Shown here piece by piece: positions 1 to 7,672 of a stretch of DNA of 43,210 nt; positions within the stretch are counted from its first letter, which is position 1, and each line of letters opens with the position of its first letter. Both the position numbers and the translations under genes were made by a program. Source of the stretch: Paludibacter jiangxiensis (GTDB taxonomy: Bacteria > Bacteroidota > Bacteroidia > Bacteroidales > Paludibacteraceae); the NCBI GenBank assembly GCA_945870155.1, contig CAMBSB010000027.1, forward strand, positions 1-43,210, given 5' to 3'. The notes below the pieces were generated by a model, which saw only the letters and a list, made by a program, of their open reading frames with translations, ran no database searches and was not told the DNA's origin.

Positions 1-143
1 GAAATGCTTGTTGGTGGACTTGTTCCTATTGCATTGATGACCATTTTTGAACTTTATTTTATATCAAAAAACAAACGCGATGCAAAATACGACGAATACA
101 AAGTGTGGCGTCAGCAGCGCGAAAACGAAGTGAATGCCGAACT
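1..143 (+). repeat. Terminal direct repeat, left copy
   Basis: Bases 1-143 are identical, without mismatch, to bases 43068-43210. The repeat lies inside the symporter coding sequence and preserves its frame. Because it begins and ends exactly at the window ends, it looks like the overlap of a closed assembly path (circular molecule or tandem unit of 43,067 bp) rather than a dispersed repeat. Confidence 0.95.
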
Positions 144-345
144 ATCAGCTGATTTGAAAAGTGGCGCAAGTAATTCGGACAACAAGCAAAGTTATAAAGT
201 AATTGGTATTGGTATAAGCCTTACAGGAATTGCCATTTTTATTATGGGAATGTTAGCAAGCGGTTTCCAACAGGCCGTAGTGGTGGGATTGGCTTCGGTG
301 CTAATTGCTTTTGGAAGTTGGATATTTATTAAAACGAGGAAGTAG
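1..345 (+). CDS. Sodium/solute symporter (SSS family), C-terminal part, partial
   Basis: This is an open frame from the first base (codon GAA before the first ATG at 4) to a TAG stop. It encodes the last 114 or so residues of a membrane transporter: one hydrophobic helix, a charged loop (SKNKRDAKYDEYKVWRQQRE), then two more hydrophobic segments before the basic end IKTRK. The gene has no start of its own here. Its first 143 bases are identical to the last 143 bases of the window and lie in the same reading frame as the symporter that starts at 41736. The two parts therefore join into one 558-aa protein if the molecule is circular or tandemly repeated. The next gene (FAD oxidoreductase) starts 89 bases downstream on the same strand. 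The alternative is a second symporter copy truncated by the window edge. Confidence 0.85.
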   Translation, partial: EMLVGGLVPIALMTIFELYFISKNKRDAKYDEYKVWRQQRENEVNAELSADLKSGASNSDNKQSYKVIGIGISLTGIAIFIMGMLASGFQQAVVVGLASVLIAFGSWIFIKTRK

Positions 346-434
346 TTTCGTGTTTCACGTTTTATGTTTCGTGTTTATTAGAGCTGAAAAGCAATTGTAA
401 ATCGTAAATTAAAAAATTGTAAATCAAAAAAAGG
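346..434. other. Short intergenic spacer with degenerate repeats
   Basis: This 89-base spacer lies between the symporter stop and the FAD oxidoreductase start. It holds loosely repeated words, TTTCGTGTTT twice near 347-376 and ATTGTAAATC twice near 393-426. No convincing promoter or terminator is visible, so read-through from the symporter is plausible. Confidence 0.5.
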
Positions 435-2723
435 ATGATAATACAAGAATATACATCGAAGAGAGAGCTAACCAAAATTGAAAAATCATTTGATTTGGTA
501 GTGGTTGGTGGCGGAATGGCGGGAGTTTGTTGTGCCATTACAGCAGCCCGACAAGGGATTAAAGTGGCGCTGATACAGGACAGACCAGTGTTAGGAGGCA
601 ATGCTTCGAGCGAAGTTCGGCTTTGGGTATTGGGAGCTACTTCGCACATGGGCAACAACAACCGCTGGAGTCGTGAGGGTGGTGTGATTGATGAAATTCT
701 GGTTGAAAATACATTCCGCAACAAAGAAGGCAATCCGGTTTTGTTCGATATGGTACTGGTTGATAAAGTATTGGCCGAAATAAATATTGAATTATTTTTG
801 AATACCATCGTTTTTGATATTCAAAAATCGGACGAAAAAACGATTTCGCAGGTTACGGCTTTTAACCCACAAAACCAAACAGAATTCATTTTCAAAGCTG
901 AGCTTTTTGCTGACTGTTCGGGCGACGGAATTGTATCTTACCTTTCGGGTGCGTCGTATCGCATTGGAGCTGAGGATAAAGAAGAACATTTGGAACTTTT
1001 TGCCCCTGATAAAAACGAATACGGCGAATTATTGGGTCACAGCATATTTTTCTATATGAAAGATACCGGAAAGCCTGTAACTTACGTGGCTCCCGATTTT
1101 GCCTTGAAAGATATAGAATCGACCATTCCCAAAGTAATGAAACCCGAGTATTTCAGTACAGGTCATCACGGTTGTAAGTACTGGTGGTTGGAGTATGGCG
1201 GACGCATTGACACCATTCACGATACCGAAGCCATTAAATACGAATTGTGGAAAGTAGTTTACGGCATTTGGGATTATATCAAAAACTCAGGCAAATATCC
1301 CGAAGCAGCCAATTACACGCTCGAATGGGTAGGTGTAATTCCCGGCAAACGCGAAAGTCGTCGCTTCAAAGGACATTATATGCTTACACAACAAGATGTT
1401 ATAGAGCAACGCAATCATTACGATTCGGTGGCTTATGGAGGTTGGTCAATTGATTTGCATCCAGCCGATGGCGTTTATAGTGCCAAAAATGGTTGCAATC
1501 AGTGGCACTCGAAGGGCATTTATCCAATTCCGTACCGCTCTTATGTGAGTTATGATATTGATAATCTGTTTATTGGTGGCAGGTTGATGAGTGCTTCGCA
1601 TGTGGCTTTCGGGTCGAGCCGAGTAATGTGTACTTCGGCACACGGTGGACAAGCCATAGGTATGGCAGCAGCACTGTGTGTAAAATCGAACCAAAAACCA
1701 GCTGATTATATTGCTCCCGAAGAAGTGAAAAAAATTCAGCGAGCATTGATTGCCTCTGGTCAGTATATTCCACAACTGAAACTTAACGAATTTGGTGGAC
1801 TGGCTGTCAAAGCAGAAATATCAGCTTCGAGCGGACTGAAATTATTAGAAATTGCGAAAGGCGACAGCTACTTTAAACTGGATTATCCGGTAGCAATGCT
1901 TTTACCATTAAAAGATAAGATTCCTCATATACAGTTGATTGCCAAAAGTGATGAAGATACAACTATCGATGTTCAGATTCGTACGAGCATTAAGAAATTC
2001 AATTTTACACCCGATGCTATTTTGTTCCAAAAAACCTACAAGCTGACCAAAGGCGAACAAATTATTGAAATTGATTTCGACGAATTAGGTATTGAGAAAG
2101 GCTATTATTTTGTTTGTATAATGAAAAATCCGGCTGTACAAATTGCCGAAAGTAACCAGTTGATTACCGGTGTAATGGCTGTTTACAACTACCAAAATCC
2201 GGCAGTTTCGAATTATGGAGCTCAAAAACCATCCGAAGATATTGGCGTGGATGCGTTTGAGTTTTGGTGTCCGAAACGCCGCCCGCTAGGTAAGAATTTA
2301 GCACTGAAATTTGAACCGGCTATCGAAAGTTTTGATGTAGAAAATGTACGCAATGAAATATTCCGTCCGCTTGTAGGTGCTAATGCCTGGGTAGCCGATT
2401 TGCAGGATGTAAATCCGACCATTACATTACGGTGGGAAAAAGCACAATGGATAAAAGAAATAAAACTGTTTTTTGATACTGACTCCGATCATGCCATGGA
2501 AAACGTGCAGATGGGTCATCATGATTCAGCCATGCCATTTTGTGTGCGCGAATATGAAATTTTTGACGATGCTGAAAATATAATTTATAGCATTACCACA
2601 AATCACCAAACGGTGAATAGTATTGTGTTGAAAGATACAATTAAAACAAAAGTGTTGACTTTACGATTTAAACATCCTTCGGAATTAGTGCCTGCGACTG
2701 TTTATGGCATAATTGTGAATTGA
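435..2723 (+). CDS. FAD-dependent oxidoreductase (FAD_oxidored family, PF12831-like)
   Basis: This is a 762-aa protein without a signal peptide, so it is predicted to be cytoplasmic. An N-terminal Rossmann FAD-binding fold is marked by VVVGGGMAG (glycines at residues 25-27 and 30), followed by an acidic or polar end of strand 2 and LGGNASSEVR, the usual block of the FAD_oxidored family. The FAD domain spans about residues 20-435. The remaining 320 or so residues look like beta-rich C-terminal domains. Members of this family are common in Bacteroidota carbohydrate loci, but their substrates are mostly unknown. A redox step on a released sugar is possible but is inference. The start at 435 follows AAAAAAAGG, and the frame is open from there. 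It sits between the symporter (89 bp upstream across the seam) and SusC1 (37 bp downstream), so it is probably part of the same transcript. Confidence 0.85.
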   Translation: MIIQEYTSKRELTKIEKSFDLVVVGGGMAGVCCAITAARQGIKVALIQDRPVLGGNASSEVRLWVLGATSHMGNNNRWSREGGVIDEILVENTFRNKEGNPVLFDMVLVDKVLAEINIELFLNTIVFDIQKSDEKTISQVTAFNPQNQTEFIFKAELFADCSGDGIVSYLSGASYRIGAEDKEEHLELFAPDKNEYGELLGHSIFFYMKDTGKPVTYVAPDFALKDIESTIPKVMKPEYFSTGHHGCKYWWLEYGGRIDTIHDTEAIKYELWKVVYGIWDYIKNSGKYPEAANYTLEWVGVIPGKRESRRFKGHYMLTQQDVIEQRNHYDSVAYGGWSIDLHPADGVYSAKNGCNQWHSKGIYPIPYRSYVSYDIDNLFIGGRLMSASHVAFGSSRVMCTSAHGGQAIGMAAALCVKSNQKPADYIAPEEVKKIQRALIASGQYIPQLKLNEFGGLAVKAEISASSGLKLLEIAKGDSYFKLDYPVAMLLPLKDKIPHIQLIAKSDEDTTIDVQIRTSIKKFNFTPDAILFQKTYKLTKGEQIIEIDFDELGIEKGYYFVCIMKNPAVQIAESNQLITGVMAVYNYQNPAVSNYGAQKPSEDIGVDAFEFWCPKRRPLGKNLALKFEPAIESFDVENVRNEIFRPLVGANAWVADLQDVNPTITLRWEKAQWIKEIKLFFDTDSDHAMENVQMGHHDSAMPFCVREYEIFDDAENIIYSITTNHQTVNSIVLKDTIKTKVLTLRFKHPSELVPATVYGIIVN

Positions 2724-2760
2724 AAATATTTAATACTAATCTTTTTAATAGATAAGATGA

Positions 2761-5700
2761 ATGAAGAAATCAATTAAGAATTATAGCATTTTAGCTATAT
2801 TTTATTCGCTACTATTGTTGTTACCTCTATCAGTTTATGCCCAAGGTATTACTGTAAAAGGTACAGTTGTAGATGAAAAGAAAGAAGCTCTTATTGGGGT
2901 AAATGTGGTTGTCGAAAAATCGAAAATTGGAACAATTACTGATTTTAATGGTAAATTTTCAATAATTGTTCCTTCGGCAAATTCTACAATTTCAATCTCA
3001 TACATTGGTTACGAAACAGTTACGCTTACAGTAGGCAACAAACGTGATTTTAACATAACCCTGATGGAAGATGCCAAAATGATTTCCGAAGTTGTAGTTG
3101 TGGGTTATGGTACGCAGAAAAAGGAAACTATGACAGGTGCAATAACTACCATAAAGTCGGATGATATTTTGAAAGCCCCAGTTGGTAATGCTACGCAGGC
3201 TTTGGCAGGAAGAACTCCCGGACTTCAAATAAAACAATCATCGGGACAGCCCGGAAATGACAATGCTTCTATTCGTATTCGTGGTATTGGTTCATTGTCC
3301 GATGCTAATAGTGCGCCGTTAACCCTGGTCGATGGTATTGAACGGTCATTTAATCAGTTAGATCCCGAAGAAATTGAAACAGTAACCGTTTTGAAAGATG
3401 CTTCTTCAACAGCTGTATACGGTATTAGAGGTGCTAATGGTGTTATTATTGTGACTACCAAACGAGGAAAAGAAGGCAAAGCACAAATTACTTACACCGG
3501 CAATGTAGCAGTACAAGCCCCAACACGATTACCAAAGCCATTGAATTCGTACGACTTTTCCCGACTTTTTAATGAAGCTCGCTTTAACGACACGCCTCCC
3601 GGTTCAGCAGCCCCTGTTGATATTTACGAACCGTATGAAATTCAGCGCTTTAAAGATGGTACAGATCCATTGATGTATCCCAATATGAATTGGTTGGATT
3701 ACGCTATGGAGGACTATGCTACACAAGAAAAACACAATGTAAATATTGGAGGTGGAACTGCTTTTTCGCGCTACTATGTTACCTTGGGGTACTTTAGTCA
3801 GGATGGACTTCAAAAAGAATTTAACAAACAATTTGGCTATAGCAATAAAGATAGTTATAGGCGATTTAATTTAAGATCGAACATTGATTTAAACCTAACG
3901 AGTTCTACCCTTTTGAAATTGACTATTGGTGGTCGATCAGGCACTAAATACAGAACAGGTTCGTCATTCTTTCGTGATGTGTTAAGAGCTGCATCGGTTG
4001 CTACTCCTGGTTATGTAAATGGTACATTAGTAAGTATTGATGAACGTCCTACTTCGGGTAACCCTTTATCTACATTGTCGAGTGGTATAAGTTCTTACTC
4101 CGAAAATCATTTGGATGTAAATGTAGAATTGGAGCAAAAACTAGACTTTATAACAAAAGGACTTAAAGCCCGTATAAAAGCTGCCTACGACAATGACTAT
4201 AGTCAGAATGTAAGCCGATCGAAATCGGTTCCTACTTTCCAATTAAGCAGGCCTGATTCTTTACTAACAACACCTATTGTTTTCAGAAAAAATTCGGATT
4301 ATGCTGAGTTAGCCAATCCAACTATGTCGTATAGTGGTCAGAACCAGCAAATTTATACCGAAGCATCTTTAAACTATAATCGCACATTCGGGAAACATGC
4401 AGTATCGGCTTTAGCATTGTACACGCAAAGTAAAAAATGGTTTCATGGTTTAGAATATCCCGGAATTGCTTTAGGGCTTCAGGAATTTGTAGGAAGAGCA
4501 ACCTACAACTACGACACTAAATACCTGATAGAGTTTAATATGGGTTATAATGGTTCAGAAAACTTTCCTACCGAAACTCGTTTTGGGTTCTTCCCGGCAG
4601 TATCTGCTGGTTGGGTACTCACTAACGAAAAATTTATTGAAAATATGATTGGCACTAATATCTTATCATATCTAAAACTCAGGGCTTCATATGGTGAAGT
4701 TGGAAACGATAGATTAGGAAATAACCGTTTCATGTATTTACAAGGAATATACTCCAGAACCTCAAATAGTGTTCAGTTTGGTGAGGATAGGGTTTTTTAT
4801 GAAGGCTATAACGAAGATACATTTGGAAATCCGGATGTTACTTGGGAAAAAGACCGTAAGCAGAATTATGCTATTGAAGCAAAATTCTTAAAAGATAGAT
4901 TGACTTTTAACGGCGATTATTTTATTAACTCAAGAACAAATATTCTTTGGCCAATGAGTACTATCCCTGCACATACTGCCATACCTGCCGGTTCGTACAA
5001 TATTGGTGAAACTTTAAACAAAGGTTTTGAAATTGAGACAGGCTGGGCCGATAAAATTGGCAAGTTACGCTATTGGATCAATGCAAATTATTCGTTTGCG
5101 CGCAATAAAATTGTATACATGGACGAAGCACAAGACATTAACAATCCACATCTTTGGAAAACAGGTAGACGTGTGGGTGAGCGATTTGGGTATGTTTTCG
5201 AAGGTTTTTTCAATTCGCAAACAGAAATAGACCAATGGCCTAATCAGTTTGGAGCAACACTTGCACCGGGCGATGTAAAATATGCCGATGTGAATGGCGA
5301 TGGAAAAGTAAATACCGACGATCGTGTGCCTCTTTTAAATCCGGCATTTCCTGAAGTAAATTACGGACTTTCGGCGGGTTTGAAATACAAAGATTTTGAT
5401 TTTAGCTTTTTATTTCAAGGAGCTACAAATATGACGGTTGTTATTGGTGATAACTTTAAAACGCCATTTTCTGAAAAAGGGTCTGCTTTCGAGAATGCCC
5501 TGGGACGCTGGACACCAACAACTATGGAAACTGCCACATTTCCACGGCTAACAACCAACTATTCCATACAAAATAATTACGAACTGTCGGAACTTTGGAT
5601 TAAAGATGCATCATATTTAAGACTAAAAAACATGGAGATTGGCTATTTGTTAAAATTAAAACAATTCAAAGCTGTTGGAATTTCTTCGATACGATTATCG

Positions 5701-5826
5701 CTCAGTGCTCAGAATCTTTATACCTGGGATACAATAAAAATTATTGACCCCGAAGGTACAGCCGACAATGGCTTGAGTTATCCTCAATTGCAAATTTACA
5801 ACGTGGGCTTAAGCGTTAAGTTTTAA
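2761..5826 (+). CDS. SusC-like TonB-dependent outer-membrane transporter, full length (SusC1)
   Basis: This 1021-aa protein imports large oligosaccharides through the outer membrane together with its SusD partner, using energy from TonB. A signal peptide covers residues 1-27 (SVYA|QG). A carboxypeptidase-D regulatory-like domain follows (about 29-115), then the TonB-box region EVVVVGYGTQKKE, a plug with the SusC signature VTVLKDASSTAVYGIRGANG, and a 22-strand barrel ending in VGLSVKF with a terminal aromatic residue. A DVNGDGKVNTDD loop, often seen in SusC proteins, is a likely calcium site. There is no N-terminal anti-sigma-interacting extension, so control by an ECF sigma/anti-sigma pair is unlikely. 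The ATG at 2761 is preferred over the overlapping ATG at 2757, which meets a stop after six codons. SusD1 follows 27 bp downstream. Confidence 0.95.
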   Translation: MKKSIKNYSILAIFYSLLLLLPLSVYAQGITVKGTVVDEKKEALIGVNVVVEKSKIGTITDFNGKFSIIVPSANSTISISYIGYETVTLTVGNKRDFNITLMEDAKMISEVVVVGYGTQKKETMTGAITTIKSDDILKAPVGNATQALAGRTPGLQIKQSSGQPGNDNASIRIRGIGSLSDANSAPLTLVDGIERSFNQLDPEEIETVTVLKDASSTAVYGIRGANGVIIVTTKRGKEGKAQITYTGNVAVQAPTRLPKPLNSYDFSRLFNEARFNDTPPGSAAPVDIYEPYEIQRFKDGTDPLMYPNMNWLDYAMEDYATQEKHNVNIGGGTAFSRYYVTLGYFSQDGLQKEFNKQFGYSNKDSYRRFNLRSNIDLNLTSSTLLKLTIGGRSGTKYRTGSSFFRDVLRAASVATPGYVNGTLVSIDERPTSGNPLSTLSSGISSYSENHLDVNVELEQKLDFITKGLKARIKAAYDNDYSQNVSRSKSVPTFQLSRPDSLLTTPIVFRKNSDYAELANPTMSYSGQNQQIYTEASLNYNRTFGKHAVSALALYTQSKKWFHGLEYPGIALGLQEFVGRATYNYDTKYLIEFNMGYNGSENFPTETRFGFFPAVSAGWVLTNEKFIENMIGTNILSYLKLRASYGEVGNDRLGNNRFMYLQGIYSRTSNSVQFGEDRVFYEGYNEDTFGNPDVTWEKDRKQNYAIEAKFLKDRLTFNGDYFINSRTNILWPMSTIPAHTAIPAGSYNIGETLNKGFEIETGWADKIGKLRYWINANYSFARNKIVYMDEAQDINNPHLWKTGRRVGERFGYVFEGFFNSQTEIDQWPNQFGATLAPGDVKYADVNGDGKVNTDDRVPLLNPAFPEVNYGLSAGLKYKDFDFSFLFQGATNMTVVIGDNFKTPFSEKGSAFENALGRWTPTTMETATFPRLTTNYSIQNNYELSELWIKDASYLRLKNMEIGYLLKLKQFKAVGISSIRLSLSAQNLYTWDTIKIIDPEGTADNGLSYPQLQIYNVGLSVKF

Positions 5827-5853
5827 ACATATAGATTACAAATATATACATCC

Positions 5854-7638
5854 ATGAAAAAATTTAAATATCTGCTGCATATCTGCATTTTTGTATGCTT
5901 CGGAAACTTACTTGTATCGTGTAATGATTTCTTCGAATTCCCGAAAACATCATCGTTTACTGAAGATTCCATTTTTGCACGGGTCGACTATACCGAAAAA
6001 TTAGTGTATCAAATGTATGTGGGAAGTCCTGTAGTTTTCCTGTCAAACAACTGGAGTTTCCGACTGAACGGACCAAACCTCGATGCTGCAACCGATGGAG
6101 CTTCTGCTTTCTCTGGTCAAAGTAAATATGGAACGCATCAGTTCAATTTTGGAGGCATCAATGCTACAAGTGTAACAGCAGCAAGTGGCGAATATAATTA
6201 TGCTTCCCCCTGGAAAAGCATTCGTATTGCATTTACACTTATAGATCGTGTAAACGAAGTTCCCAATGCTACAATTGCACAAAAGGAACGATTTATAGCC
6301 GAATCGAAAGTGATGATTGCCACACGTTATTTTGAAATGCTAAAACGATTTGGTGGCGTGCCATTAATTAAAAAACGCATCGATGATGGTTCAGAGTTTA
6401 AAGTTGGTCGGTCATCGGTACAGGAAACAGTAGATTATATCGTTGAACTACTCGATGAAGCAATTGCCAACGATTATCTACCGGCAAGAGTTCCTACTCC
6501 TTTGGAATTTGGACGATTTACAAAGGCTTTCGCGTATGGTTTAAAGGCCAGAACTTTATTGTTTGCAGCCAGTCCTATGTTTAATACTGGAACTCCTTAT
6601 ATGAGTTTAGGCGAAAACAACAGTCTGATTTGTTATGGCAATTACGATCCGGAACGTTGGAACAAAGCTGCAATAGCTGCTAGAGCAGCCATAGATTACT
6701 GCGAAGCAAATGGCTATGCAATAGTGGACAATCAAACTGATTTTAAAAGAAATTATGTGGTAGCAACACAAAAAAGCCCGCGTGAAGGAAATTCAGAACT
6801 AATAATGGGTTCGATGCTTAGTATTGCAGGAACTGACCCAATTTCATTTTATTTACCAAGGGGGCTTCCAGTAAGCGGTTATGCTGCAAACTCACCTACA
6901 CATAATCAGGTTAAGAGGTATCGCAATGCCGATGGTACATTTGTAAATTGGCCAACCGAATTTACTACCTTACCCAACGATCCGACCGGGCCTTACAAAA
7001 ATCTGGAACCACGTTTTCAGGCTTCGATAGGCTATAATGGGGTAGAATGGTATCCTACTGCAACACTGGAATTTTTTAATAGTGGAAATGTCGACGACTT
7101 TCCACATGGAAATAACAGTAAAACTAAAGCTAAACAAGAGTATTCGTATGCATTGCGAAAATATGTACATGGCTACGAAGATGTAAAAGTCTCAAAATTA
7201 CCCTGGATAATAGCCAATCCCTATATGCGTTTAGCCGAAATGTATATGATTGAAGCCGAGGCAACTAATGAATACAAAAAAGAAGCTGGTTTGAGTACTA
7301 CTGTTGCTTCATTAAATAAAGTGCTTAATCGCTCCGGAATGAATGTTCCTGCATCCATTGATAGCTATCAAAAAATGAAGGAATTCATTCAAAATGAGTG
7401 TGCTATTGAATTTTATTTCGAAGATCATCGCTTTTTCGATGCCAAGCGTTGGTTGCAAGGACCCAGTTTGGAGGGCAAAATCTACAATGTTGACATAATG
7501 AAACAATCAGATTTCACCTATGAATACAAGGAATATGTGCAAGAAGTCAGAATTTGGAATAACTTTTATTATTTACATCCATTTCCTGAAACTGAAGTGA
7601 ATAAACAATATGGTTTAATTCAAAACCCAGGCTGGTAA
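5854..7638 (+). CDS. SusD-like (RagB/SusD) glycan-binding lipoprotein (SusD1)
   Basis: This 594-aa surface lipoprotein is predicted to cap SusC1 and capture glycan. A lipobox, LLVSC, puts the acylated cysteine at residue 23, followed by an N-terminal SusD region with helical TPR-like segments. Family hallmarks include KVMIATRYFEMLKRFGGVPLI (shortened: YFEMLKRFGGVPLI), YGLKARTLLFAASPMFN, MRLAEMYMIEAEA, and the C-terminal ECAIEFYFEDHRFFDAKRW with the closing IQNPGW. All blocks are present and the length is typical. It lies directly behind SusC1 and 34 bp ahead of SusC2, the usual paired arrangement. Confidence 0.95.
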   Translation: MKKFKYLLHICIFVCFGNLLVSCNDFFEFPKTSSFTEDSIFARVDYTEKLVYQMYVGSPVVFLSNNWSFRLNGPNLDAATDGASAFSGQSKYGTHQFNFGGINATSVTAASGEYNYASPWKSIRIAFTLIDRVNEVPNATIAQKERFIAESKVMIATRYFEMLKRFGGVPLIKKRIDDGSEFKVGRSSVQETVDYIVELLDEAIANDYLPARVPTPLEFGRFTKAFAYGLKARTLLFAASPMFNTGTPYMSLGENNSLICYGNYDPERWNKAAIAARAAIDYCEANGYAIVDNQTDFKRNYVVATQKSPREGNSELIMGSMLSIAGTDPISFYLPRGLPVSGYAANSPTHNQVKRYRNADGTFVNWPTEFTTLPNDPTGPYKNLEPRFQASIGYNGVEWYPTATLEFFNSGNVDDFPHGNNSKTKAKQEYSYALRKYVHGYEDVKVSKLPWIIANPYMRLAEMYMIEAEATNEYKKEAGLSTTVASLNKVLNRSGMNVPASIDSYQKMKEFIQNECAIEFYFEDHRFFDAKRWLQGPSLEGKIYNVDIMKQSDFTYEYKEYVQEVRIWNNFYYLHPFPETEVNKQYGLIQNPGW

Positions 7639-7672
7639 TACTCAAACTACAAATTTCATAAATAAAAATTCT

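Noticed and set aside
1-143. Terminal repeat as a recombination (att) site of an integrative element
   Set aside because: The repeat is inside a transporter coding sequence and coincides exactly with the window ends, and no integrase is present. An assembly-closure overlap explains it better than an attachment site.
362-808. 148-aa open frame on the minus strand over the start of the FAD oxidoreductase gene
   Set aside because: It overlaps the conserved FAD-binding region on the + strand and its translation looks like low-quality polar sequence. No independent support was found.
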